In this document: piece by piece, positions 10,501 to 16,760 of the stretch
Layout of the letters: each line of letters begins with the position of its first letter
Numbering within the stretch: position 1 is the first letter of the stretch
Origin: Branchiostoma floridae
Taxonomy: Eukaryota > Chordata > Leptocardii > Amphioxiformes > Branchiostomatidae
Length of the DNA stretch: 25,919 nucleotides
Assembly (NCBI RefSeq): GCF_000003815.2
Contig: NC_049995.1
Location: 9,910,314-9,936,232 of the forward strand
Reading direction: 5' to 3'
The notes under the pieces: generated by a model
The model's input: the letters and a program-made list of their open reading frames with translations, nothing else
Database searches by the model: none
What the model was told of the DNA's origin: nothing
Made by a program: the position numbers and the translations under genes

Positions 10501-11288
10501 CGTGTATGGTATCAAGTATTTCTGGCTGCATTAACGCTGACCATCCTTTGTCAGCCAATCGCGTTGCTTCTTGACTGCAGGCGGCAACGTGATTGGCTGA
10601 TAACTTTCCCTGCAACAACTAGGGATAAAAAAACCTTTGATTGGCCGACCTTGCATGAGAGGCTCGTATACTTATGTCATGACGAAGCTGACAGAAAGTG
10701 TTACACAGCCTTTTCTAGAATTTGTTCACACATGTACACTGTAACTATATATCCGGACGTCCAGGTGTACCTCCACTGTGACGTCCTGTTGTGTAACGCC
10801 ACGGACCCGAGCTCCCGGTGCGCTCAGGGCTGTCAGGCGGGCGGGAGGTCCGTGAGGGAGGCCGAGGGTGACACCGATGCCTACCTGCTGATCCAGGGTC
10901 CCATCGTGCTGAACGATGATCGAACGGGTGAGGAGCCGGTTCTAAATAAACAATAGTCAATTTGTATCTTATATCCTCTTTATAGCCAGCTAACGTATTT
11001 TGAGTAAGAATATATAAATATCATTACTTGTTGATGAGGGACATTGATAAATCCGCTGCATTCTATGATGGGACTTTCAAACATGTGACAATATGTAATG
11101 TGATGTATTTGTGTAAGGGAGGAATCTGGATGGATATCACTTATACAAATAATGGGCTTAACTATCTATTAATCTAGCACCGATTTCTTGTAGTTCGTGA
11201 CGACGGATCATCTAGTCACGGCGAAAGCATGGTGCCCGCCTTCATAGGAGCATGCGCAGTAATCATCGCCTTGTTGATCGGCGTGTAG
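5387..11288 (+). CDS. gene 1: secreted/surface CCP-SRCR-ZP protein with C-terminal hydrophobic tail
   Basis: Nine exons join without a break: 5387-5450, 6063-6293, 6922-7407, 7810-7988, 8526-8801, 9254-9375, 10366-10465, 10765-10927, 11194-11288. They total 1716 nt, or 571 codons plus stop, and every junction is GT-AG. Order of parts: signal peptide (about residues 1-21), six-Cys CCP/sushi-like module, SRCR-like module, bipartite ZP module of about 280 residues, short Ser/Gly linker and a hydrophobic C-terminus. The ATG at 5387 is chosen because it opens a typical signal peptide; an upstream in-frame GTG is irrelevant in an animal gene. ZP proteins are secreted, cleaved near the C-terminus and polymerise into filaments. 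GP2, uromodulin and DMBT1 are vertebrate proteins built on this plan, and a role at an epithelial or mucosal surface is inferred from them. Expression and true 5' end are unknown. Confidence 0.85.
5451..6062 (+). other. gene 1 intron 1
   Basis: The 612-base intron has donor GTGACG and acceptor TTTACTTTAG. No supported exon lies inside. A copy of the motif TTGTGGGTAATAT (near 5578) also occurs as an inverted pair in intron 4 of this gene. Confidence 0.7.
6063..6293 (+). CDS. gene 1 exon 2: six-Cys CCP/sushi-like module
   Basis: A 77-residue module running from TKPCGDFPW to WLGTEPVCLG. The end, CNKDNRTWLGTEPVC, has the C-x-Trp-x-G-x-x-P-x-C form that closes sushi domains. There are six cysteines (PCG, QCD, KCS, FCN, YCN, PVC) where a standard sushi domain has four, so an extra disulfide or a diverged fold is likely. 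NRT is a potential N-glycosylation site. Both borders are phase 1. The loop after QCDYDWW is shorter than in the paralogs, making this the shortest of the CCP exons in the window. Confidence 0.8.
6922..7407 (+). CDS. gene 1 exon 3: SRCR-like module
   Basis: Starts GQYDNATMVTDETN, then IRLVGGEFYGCVEMYDNV and NQWGPLRGW, followed by WADVACRSLGFPSVLAT. This is the N-terminal half of an SRCR domain (usual form: RLVGG, GRVEV, WGTVCDDGW, A-x-VVCRQLG). The Arg of GRVEV is replaced by Cys, and the Cys of VCDD is missing (PLRGW). The C-terminal half diverges but keeps four cysteines (GSCKTW, YRCRR, MCLAC), giving six in all. Borders are phase 1. NATM and DNVTNQ are potential N-glycosylation sites. Confidence 0.8.
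7446..7556 (+). repeat. (GT)n microsatellite in gene 1 intron 3
   Basis: Long pure GT run becoming GTGCGT/GCGCGC, beginning about 40 bases after the SRCR exon donor and on the sense strand, so the transcript carries a (GU)n tract there. Confidence 0.97.
7810..7988 (+). CDS. gene 1 exon 4: start of ZP module (ZP-N part)
   Basis: Reads INAQVTCTSESILVSFPRPV, then a segment containing LAAPPC, a THIYIQASL strand and CGTNRQ. The V-x-C opening, the proline-cysteine pair and the CGT element match the first half of ZP-N. The start is phase 1 (acceptor CACCTTAG), joining the SRCR exon as Pro-Gly. The end is phase 0 at CAG|GTTTGT. Confidence 0.8.
7989..8525 (+). other. gene 1 intron 4
   Basis: The 537-base intron has donor GTTTGT and an acceptor ending TTACCAAAAG, a poor pyrimidine tract. 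It holds an inverted-repeat element (8309-8470). Confidence 0.65.
8309..8470. repeat. short inverted-repeat element in intron 4 (possible MITE)
   Basis: The left arm at about 8309-8326 (GGGATTGTGGGTAATA) is repeated in inverse near 8454-8470, with one mismatch. Weaker similarity continues inwards (TCAAAAGT against TCAAAGGT). A third copy of the arm lies near 5577 in intron 1. This suggests a dispersed terminal inverted repeat. No target duplication was found. Confidence 0.5.
8526..8801 (+). CDS. gene 1 exon 5: ZP-N to ZP-C core
   Basis: 92 codons in phase 0. DDIIYSNTVTINV is the YSN element of ZP domains, followed by AIITRYNVIEISVECRLPR, matching the usual I-T-R...I-x-V-x-C-x-Y/L-P-R. The remainder includes VNFDPTNLAVY and a LYLNSSFQSPV segment leading into the ZP-C part. 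NASS and NSSF are potential N-glycosylation sites. Donor is CAG|GTAAGC. Confidence 0.85.
9254..9375 (+). CDS. gene 1 exon 6: ZP-C segment
   Basis: MLYVQVQVTSDDKNLQVFVD, then ACMATPTHDPENVLYHLIRD: the 'L-Y-V/F-x-V...L-x-V-F-V-D-x-C-x-A-T-P...Y-x-L-I-x-D-G-C' pattern is diagnostic for ZP-C. The exon starts after TTTGTCAG in phase 0 and ends in phase 2 at GG|GTGAGT. The small flanking open frames are not real genes. Confidence 0.9.
9376..10365 (+). other. gene 1 intron 6
   Basis: The 990-base intron has donor GTGAGT and acceptor CTTTAATAG. It holds no supported exon, and short open frames in it lack homology and splice context. Confidence 0.6.
10366..10465 (+). CDS. gene 1 exon 7: ZP-C segment
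   Basis: Completes Gly and reads CERDSTVARYWSP, then RFGFQAFAFTSGARK. The G-C-x-x-D-x-T-V...R-F-x-F-x-x-F-x-F order is the standard ZP-C central block. Starts in phase 2, ends in phase 0 (AAG|GTGAGT). Confidence 0.9.
10551..10600. repeat. small inverted repeat in intron 7
   Basis: The 17-base arms TCAGCCAATCGCGTTGC (10551-10567) and GCAACGTGATTGGCTGA (10584-10600) are complementary apart from one position, with a 16-base loop. It could be a stem in the pre-mRNA or a relic of a small element. Confidence 0.6.
10765..10927 (+). CDS. gene 1 exon 8: end of ZP-C with furin-like site and external hydrophobic patch
   Basis: Phase 0 start: VYLHCDVLLCNATDPSSRCA, the V-Y-L-H-C-x-V-x-x-C block that ends ZP-C, followed by QGCQAGGRSVREAEGDTDAY and LLIQGPIVLNDDRT. 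RSVR fits an R-x-x-R proprotein convertase site, and YLLIQGPIVL fits the external hydrophobic patch that follows it in ZP precursors and blocks early polymerisation. The exon is GC-richer than its neighbours. It ends in phase 1 at G|GTGAGG. Confidence 0.85.
11194..11288 (+). CDS. gene 1 exon 9: C-terminal hydrophobic tail, possible GPI signal
   Basis: Reads VRDDGSSSHGESMVP then AFIGACAVIIALLIGV and TAG at 11286. The hydrophobic run ends exactly at the C-terminus, after small residues (GSSS, GES), as in a GPI-attachment signal. The paralogous exon of gene A carries a further short tail ending HAGKTR. Gene 1 DNA still shows the HAGKT codons after its stop, so the stop seems derived. A plain transmembrane anchor without cytoplasmic tail is the alternative. 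Confidence 0.8.
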
Positions 11289-11728
11289 AGCCCGTGGCAT
11301 GCTGGGAAGACAACAAGAAGGGCAGAGATGGCAAGAGAGAGAATGAGTGAAACCGCTTGCAATGTCATTTTTCTAGCTCTCTTTGCAGTTTGTTAGTTAT
11401 TTATATATAGTAGGATCGTATTTTCCTTAGCTTTGTGGAAGCTTCAGTTAAAACTAATATGATGATGCCTTGTCTTATTTTGATGTTATGCATATATATG
11501 CTTTTTCAGAACTGAAAAAAAGTGTGTTTCTACCATGCCCGAAACGAACTTGTTACTGGCGACTAGTGTCTTGATTATGCATCTATACGTTGCCACTAGA
11601 GCGTCAAATATTATTGTGTAAGTTAGTAATTGCAATTGATTGAATTAAATGATTTTTAGGAGGGAACATTTTGTATTTGTTCACCGATGGTACATGGTGT
11701 TACAGTAATAGATAAAACAAAGCATGCA

Positions 11729-11734
11729 AATAAA
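11729..11734 (+). terminator. candidate poly(A) signal of gene 1
   Basis: AATAAA about 440 bases after the gene 1 stop. The paralogous position in gene A (15738-15747) has two overlapping AATAAA motifs in a conserved context followed by ACGTGGT(A/G)TATCG, supporting a shared 3' end. Confidence 0.55.
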
Positions 11735-11783
11735 ACGTGGTATATCGTTAATTCGACAGTAATATGCATCTTTGTGTGTTGTA

Positions 11784-11991
11784 ATACCCCCTAAAATGTA
11801 GCGAAAATCAATCGGACGACGAGTCTGCGAGCTCTGAATTACGAGGAGGCATGACCCTGACGGGAAGGGTGGAGGGGGGGGAGGGGACTCTGCCATTTCT
11901 TCGCCGGCATTAGGGTCATGCCTCCTCGTACTTTAGAGCTCGCAGACTCGTCGTCCGATCGATTTTTCGCTACACGTGAGGGGGGGGGTAT
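11784..11991. mobile_element. foldback/MITE-like element with ~60-bp arms
   Basis: The left arm (11799-11858) and right arm (11912-11972) are nearly perfect inverted complements containing the block GGACGACGAGTCTGCGAGCT. Outer C-rich/G-rich ends (TACCCCC ... GGGGGTA) extend the pairing. The loop is about 53 bases. The paralogous 3' region of gene A lacks it (GTGTTGTACCTAG at about 15810), so it inserted after the two regions separated, at or near GTTGTA; a TA target is possible. Any transcript would fold into a long hairpin. Confidence 0.8.
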
Positions 11992-12162
11992 AAACGAGGC
12001 TTGACAAAATTTGTACTGACATGCTTGATGTTTATTGTGAATATCAGTAATAAGACGTGGGGTTGTTGTAACTAAGATGTGGGGTTGGGCATTCTTTGCT
12101 AGGTGTTACAGATACTACGTTGAAAAGGTCAGTGAATTGTTGTGGTAAACAACATGTGGTAA

Positions 12163-12463
12163 TTTGGACTGGGTGTCAAAGGCCTGGTGTTCATTGTTTG
12201 GTGTATTTCAAACTTACCTGCGTCACTGTATGATTATTGTGCAACAGACCATGAAGCTTTTCGATACGTACATGGTACACGGTATGTTGGCCATGAATGC
12301 TTATATGTACGTATTTCGTTTAACACTTCGCACATCACCCAAGACGGCATGGGCTAAGGAGTTTGCTGACAGAAATACAATCAAGAAGTCCTCTTCTTGA
12401 CGGGTGTTGAAAAAAGCTTGGCGACTTATCTTTTTGTAGTTAAAACGTCTTCAACCGCAAGAC
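12163..12463 (+). promoter_or_regulatory. conserved upstream module of gene A
   Basis: This stretch before the signal exon is related to the stretches before B (16322-16657), C (19090-19406) and D. The best block is CACATCACCCAAGACG at about 12331, followed by AAGGAGT and TTGCTGAC, then a GGGTGTTGAAAAA block close to the ATG. It probably contains the promoter and 5' untranslated region. No clear TATA box is shared. Confidence 0.5.
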
Positions 12464-12566
12464 ATGGGAAAGGCAGTCGTTCTTCTTTTCGTAACATTGC
12501 TTTTAGTTTGGTTCAAAGAGAGCACAGGCCAAACTACAGAAAGTGGCCAGTCAATGACTACTGAAG
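12464..12566 (+). CDS. gene A exon 1: signal peptide and Thr-rich linker
   Basis: MGKAVVLLFVTLLLVWFKES then TGQTTESGQSMTTE: a clear hydrophobic core, then a short Thr/Ser linker that could be O-glycosylated. Donor G|GTGGGT, phase 1. The same exon recurs at 16658, 19407 (broken) and 23908 (gapped). Confidence 0.88.
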
Positions 12567-14320
12567 GTGGGTGTATTAAATTTCTATCGTCAACTCAAAA
12601 CTCTAACGTGCAATAAGCCGTGCGATCTCGATTTGTAGCCTTCATAGCAGGCTCTCTGTGGCCTTTCGGGGGCTCATAATACATTTTGCTGGCCATCTCT
12701 ATTTGTACTGGGTCGCTGATTGCTGGACTTTTCCTACTGCCGGCCCCCAAGAGCCTGCATGGAAACGGAGTATGAAAGTGATATTAAAAAACGGGGCCGG
12801 CAGTCAGAAAAGGCCAACAATCAGAGACCCAGTTCAAATAGAAATGGCCAGCAGAAGTGAATTATGAGAAAAAAAAGGCCCCAGAGAGCCTGCTATGGAG
12901 GCTACTCCATTTGTACCGTACCACCGTTCTAAATTCTTTTGCCACCATGACACGCTCATTCCAGTACAGACAATACACCAGGTCCTACTTTTGTAACGTT
13001 GAAGGTTTTAGCAATATTTCCTCTGTGTCTGTATATATTTGGTGAACTGCTATTTGGACAACTATTATTATAATGTGTTCACTTTAGACCCCAAACCATG
13101 TGGAGACTTCCCATGGGATAGTGATGACGTCACAGTGAACTGTGACTACAGCTATCATGAAGTAAGGCATAGGTGGAGGACTGCACCAAGGTATAAGTTC
13201 CTTGGACGCTGCAACGTTACTTGCCCAAAGGAAGCGGAGATGTTGGTTGGACCTCCCTATACTGAGTTTCATATCTATGACGGTGCCTACTTCTGCAATA
13301 GAGACAATAGGACCTGGCTGGGGACAGAACCTGTGTGTTTAGGTACGGGTTTATTTACGTATTCATTCTTTTTGTTTGACACATAACAGACAGGGCTGCT
13401 GCCCAACTAGCCAGCTCTTACATATATGGCTAGCCCTACTCATAGAGACAAAGATTATGGGGAAGGGTTTAAAATATTTTTGCTGCGCTTTTAATAACAG
13501 TTAATGCAAAGTATTATCTATTGCACACTTGTATCGTGTTTGAATTGTAAAGTTGAAACGGAAAGTAATTATTAAATGTCTTGTACTGCTATAGGTCAAT
13601 ACACCAACAGTACCATGGTAACGGACGAATCCAACAGGATCCGATTGGTGGGGGGAGAGTTTTACGGCTGTGTGGAGATGTACGATAACGTCACGAACCA
13701 GTGGGGACCTGTACGTGGATGGGAAGGATCGAACCTTCAGAGAATGGATTGGGCAGACCTTGTATGTAAACGTTTGAGTTTTCCAGCAGGGCTTGCGACT
13801 TCAGCCTTTGTCTTAATCAAAGGTACCGGTGTCGTCGATCTTAAGTATCGATATGTTAAAATATTGTCGGACCATTATCGACCAAACTACTCCTCTACAG
13901 TCCCCAAGTTTATCGTGTCTAACTCCGATAGCCTCTCTACTGCTGACAGTGCGACCCTACATAACGCTATAGACCGAATGGTGAGGGGACCATGTCCGTC
14001 CGACGACTATGAATGTCTTTCGGATAGCCAGTTGTGTCTGGCTTGTGCAGGACAGCAGAACAAGAATAATTCACAAGGTATGCAAATACATTACAAATTA
14101 CAATGTTTGCAAGAATTTCTTCACAATGTAGTTGACTGAAGCATCCATTTGCAGTTCGTGTCATTCTGAAAGAAGAACTGCTCTACAAGTTGATTGCAAA
14201 ACCAATTTCAAAGAAATTGAATGTAATTCCGTTCCAACAAATTAGGTACGGCTTTAATGTACATGACATATGCATCAGTTGAACATGGGATTAGTTATCT
14301 GCATGAAAAAATGGAGAAAA

Positions 14321-14362
<42 letters not shown>

Positions 14363-15384
14363 GTGTTTGTTTTTCAGGATATTTGTGGTCAGCATAACGC
14401 AAGAACCTCTGGACGGATTACGATGATATTTGGTTTGTGCGTAGATGTTAGGAAGACAAAGGTCAATGTCAATTTTGGGCTCCCTTGTATATGATCATGG
14501 TACTGCAGCAGACATTCGTTTTTTTATCATTGAACTGGATGTGCTATGGTCTTGATTTTTTTATGGCAGCTTGTGACATAAGGGGTATGTGGTGTATATT
14601 TGGCTCCCTAGCAGGTTGGTCTGGAACTGCAGGGGTATTTTCGTCACAATTTTCTAAGGAGGATAACTCAAGAAAGGAATGACAAATTTACATGATATGT
14701 TGTACGTATGTAGCTCAGACAGAGATATCATAAAGTGCAAGTTATGCAAACTGACACTTAATTTGCATATTTCATGAGGGAAATCTGTATTTGCAGTGTT
14801 TCTTTTATAGAACTAAAATACATTTCATATATGTAGTTTATTGCAGGTAGCATTAGCAGATACCAATTATGCAAATAAGTCCATATTTTGCATCATTATG
14901 TAGAAGTTCCATAATTCATCTATGTGGCAAATAATTGGGCAATCAACATAGTGATCATCGTAGTTTTTTTACAGGTGTACATAACAAAGCATAGATTATG
15001 CAAATGTGGAAGTCGTTTACATGCTCAAAATATTTCATGGAGATATGAGGTCTCCGAACTCTTTACTTCTTATTTTTCTGAACCAACTCTTCATTGGTGC
15101 GGGAAATGTCTAAATCGACTGCATTCTATGATAGGGCTCTCAACCATGTGACATATGTATTCTTGGGAAGAAAAGGGATGCGTATGAATTTAGATTACGC
15201 AAATAGCGATCTTAATTATTAAGAAATATTACAATGTATTGATTTTTTTGCAGTTCGTAACGACGAATCATCAAGTCACGCCAGAAGCATGGTGACCCCC
15301 TTGATCGGAGCATGCGCGGTAATGGCTGTTGTAATGTTGATTGGCATATTTATGGCCCAATTGCATGCCGGGAAGACAAGATGA
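12464..15384 (+). CDS. gene A: CCP-SRCR type I membrane protein
   Basis: Four exons, 12464-12566, 13088-13342, 13595-14077 and 15254-15384, join to 972 nt: 323 codons plus stop, with all introns in phase 1. Order: signal peptide, Thr-rich linker, six-Cys CCP-like module, SRCR-like module, short Ser-rich stalk, one transmembrane helix, 11-residue tail. It is a paralog of gene 1 without the ZP cassette. CCP and SRCR modules commonly bind microbial or host ligands, so a cell-surface recognition role is inferred. The short tail has no visible ITAM, ITIM or other signalling motif, so any signalling would need a partner. An alternative last exon (14155-14282) would give a form without the membrane anchor. 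Neighbours are gene 1 upstream and paralogous units B to D downstream, all on the same strand. Confidence 0.82.
12638..12908. mobile_element. MITE-like foldback element in gene A intron 1
   Basis: The arms at about 12635-12748 and 12793-12905 are imperfect inverted repeats: TAGCCTTCATAGCAGGCTC pairs with GAGCCTGCTATGGAGGCTA, and GCTGGCCAT, TACTGCCGGCCCC and others pair further in. ATTTGTA flanks it on both sides (12631-12637 and 12909-12915). The same intron in unit B (about 16900-16925) and unit C (about 19980-20005) reads straight through this site without the element, which fixes the insertion. If the GTA is counted in the left arm, the target duplication is only ATTT. Confidence 0.82.
13088..13342 (+). 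CDS. gene A exon 2: six-Cys CCP-like module
   Basis: 85 codons from DPKPCGDFPWDSDDVTVNCD to TWLGTEPVCLG. Six cysteines as in gene 1. The framework (FLGRCNVTCPKEAEMLVGPP and CNRDNRTWLGTEPVC) is shared with B and C, but the stretch after SYHE (VRHRWRTAPRYK) and the one after GPPY (TEFHIYDG) differ in length and sequence. Acceptor TTTAG, donor G|GTACGG, phase 1 at both ends. Confidence 0.85.
13595..14077 (+). CDS. gene A exon 3: SRCR-like module
   Basis: 161 codons: GQYTNSTMVTDESNRIRLVG, GEFYGCVEMYDNVTNQWGPV, RGW, then MDWADLVCKRLSFPAGLAT and a C-terminal part with PCPSDDYEC and LCLACAG. Six cysteines. The canonical Cys after WG(T/P)V is Arg. Acceptor TGCTATAG, donor G|GTATGC. An apparently identical exon lies at 20845-21327. 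Confidence 0.85.
14155..14282 (+). CDS. candidate alternative last exon of gene A (soluble form)
   Basis: The acceptor CATTTGCAG is followed by a frame that continues from the SRCR exon in phase 1 as VRVILKEELLYKLIAKPISK, then 21 more residues to TGA at 14280. It starts like the true tail exon (VRND). Unit B keeps the same acceptor and VRVILK(E/Q)E start before diverging. It would give a 322-residue protein without a membrane anchor. No poly(A) signal was verified, so use is speculative. Confidence 0.35.
14322..14370. repeat. (GT)n microsatellite in gene A intron 3
   Basis: GT array ending in GCGTGTGTGTTTG. The copy at about 21572-21620 looks the same, including the interruption. Confidence 0.95.
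14761..15005. promoter_or_regulatory. cluster of three octamer (ATGCAAAT) motifs in gene A intron 3
   Basis: Perfect octamers occur at 14761-14768 (reverse), 14869-14876 and 14998-15005. A further one overlaps the SRCR exon donor (14080-14087). POU/Oct factors bind this motif. Binding is inferred only, and the intron is AT-rich. Confidence 0.3.
15254..15384 (+). CDS. gene A exon 4: stalk, transmembrane helix and short tail
   Basis: VRNDESSSHARSMVT, then the hydrophobic run PLIGACAVMAVVMLIGIF, then MAQLHAGKTR and TGA at 15382. The basic end after the helix fits a type I topology. Acceptor TTTTTTTGCAG, phase 1. Confidence 0.85.
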
Positions 15385-15737
15385 AGAGCAGAAAGAAAAA
15401 GAGAACGACTGAAACCGCTGCAATGTCATTTCTCTAGCTCTTTTACTAGTTTGTTAGTTTAGTTGGATCGTATTTTCCCTAGCTGTTGTGGAAGCTCCAG
15501 CTAAACTAATTTGAACATGCGTTGTCTTATTTTGGTGTTATGCTATTAGAGTGTTTAAAAAGTGTCTCTAACAATGCGGAACCTACATGTATTTGCGACT
15601 GGCGACTTGTGTCTTGATCATGCATCTATATGCTTCAAATGTAATTGTGTTCGTGATAGCAATTTATTAATGATTATTTTAAAAGGAGACACTTTATATT
15701 TTACCGATGGCGATTATAGAAGTCATGGTGTTGCAGT

Positions 15738-15747
15738 AATAAATAAA
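15738..15747 (+). terminator. candidate poly(A) signal of gene A
   Basis: Two overlapping AATAAA motifs about 355 bases after the stop, at the position paralogous to the AATAAA of gene 1. The intervening 3' untranslated region is alignable to that of gene 1. Confidence 0.55.
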
Positions 15748-15859
15748 AAAATGCAAATATAACGTGGTGTATCGTTAATTTGGCAGTAATATCCATCTCA
15801 AAAGCTTGCGTGTTGTACCTAGTAAGTTGTACTGAGGCTTGGTGTTTATTGTCCTTTGT

Positions 15860-16178
15860 ATGATTGCGATAGGAGCATTTTATTTCACTATGTGTCAAGT
15901 AAATATCCCCACTTCAGATACTTGAACAGTAAAGAGAAATTTATATTCCTGACAGCTTTTGATAAACCAACTCTAACCAACCATACAGCTAGCTACATTT
16001 ATGCAATTACCAAGAAGCCAGAGGAAGTCGAATGTCCTAGAATAGATTAGACGCATATCTGCAAATACAGATTTGTATGATTGTTTCCATTGTTACATAT
16101 ATGTGACCTGGCACGTGACCTGTACTTAGCGCAGTGGGGAAAAACGTGCAATAAAGGTCTTCATTCATTCATTCATTG
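15860..16178 (+). mobile_element. LINE 3' end fragment with (ATTC)n tail
   Basis: A coding remnant (PHFRYLNSKEKFIFLTAFDK, then PTLTNHTASYIYAITKK and PEEVE, stop at 16048) is the usual C-terminus of a CR1/L2-type ORF2. It is followed by the CCTGTACTTAGC block and four ATTC units at 16161-16178, the same 3' end as the fragment at 2345-2608. The gene 1 to gene A spacer lacks it: there TTTATTGTGAATATCAG is continuous, while here TATTGT occurs on both sides (about 15847 and 16198), so the insertion is recent relative to the unit duplications. About 20 bases between the tail and the right TATTGT are unexplained. Confidence 0.72.
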
Positions 16179-16321
16179 CTAGAAATCGTGAGTACTATAT
16201 TGTGAAAATCAGTAGCAGTGTTGTAACCAAGACATGGTGTTGGATATTCTCTCCTAGGTGTTACAACTACTATGTTGAGAAGATCAGTGAATTGTTGTTA
16301 GAAACAAGACAAGGTAAGTTT

Positions 16322-16657
16322 GGCCGATGTGTCAGAGGCTTGGTATGCATTATTTATAGTTATACAGACTCACCTGCGCCGTAGGTCGATGAACATGTGA
16401 AACAGACAATGAAGCTTTCAATGGGTGCTTGCTCATCACAAGCCTGGGTAACTTGGTCGCGCATGCCCTCACGGCTACGGTATTTTGGTTAGAACTTCCC
16501 ACGTCACCCAAAGCGACATGCAAGGAGTCTGGTTGCTGACGGAAATAAAAGAGGTCCTCTTTTCGAAGGGTGCTGCAAAATTCCAGCGACTTTCTAAATT
16601 CTTTTTCCGCTCGCGGCCCTTTATCACAAAAAGTTGTAAGGTCTTCAACTGCAAGAC
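16322..16657 (+). promoter_or_regulatory. conserved upstream module of unit B
   Basis: Related to the stretches before A and C: AGGCTTGGTATGCATT near 16335, the CACGTCACCCAAAGCGACATG block near 16500, TTGCTGACGGAAATA near 16531 and GGGTGCTGCAAAA before the signal exon. It probably contains the promoter and 5' untranslated region. Confidence 0.5.
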
Positions 16658-16760
16658 ATGGGAAAGGCAATCTTTCTTCTTTCCTTAGCCTTGTTTCTTG
16701 TCTGGTTCAAAGAAAGCACAGGCCAGACTACGGAACGTGATCAGTCAACGACTACGGAAG
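16658..16760 (+). CDS. unit B exon 1: signal peptide and Thr-rich linker
   Basis: MGKAIFLLSLALFLVWFKES then TGQTTERDQSTTTE. Same length and donor (G|GTGGGT) as the gene A exon. The fourth copy at 23908 is cut by an assembly gap. Confidence 0.88.

Noticed and set aside
10396-10956. One continuous 186-codon frame covering exons 7 and 8 of gene 1
   Set aside because: It is in frame with exon 8 but not exon 7; the ZP pattern requires splicing out 10466-10764.
13119-13136. TGACGTCA (CRE-like) in every CCP exon except that of C
   Set aside because: It encodes the conserved DDVTV residues; coding constraint explains it.
15562-15762. 66-codon open frame in the gene A 3' untranslated region (copy at 22812)
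   Set aside because: The paralogous gene 1 region does not keep it, and it overlaps the poly(A) signals.
16485-16688. Open frame before the B signal exon, partly similar to one before C (19189-19437): RTSHVTQSDM against RTSHITQDDM
   Set aside because: The similarity follows from DNA conservation of the upstream module. The frame runs out of phase into the signal exon and is broken in gene A.
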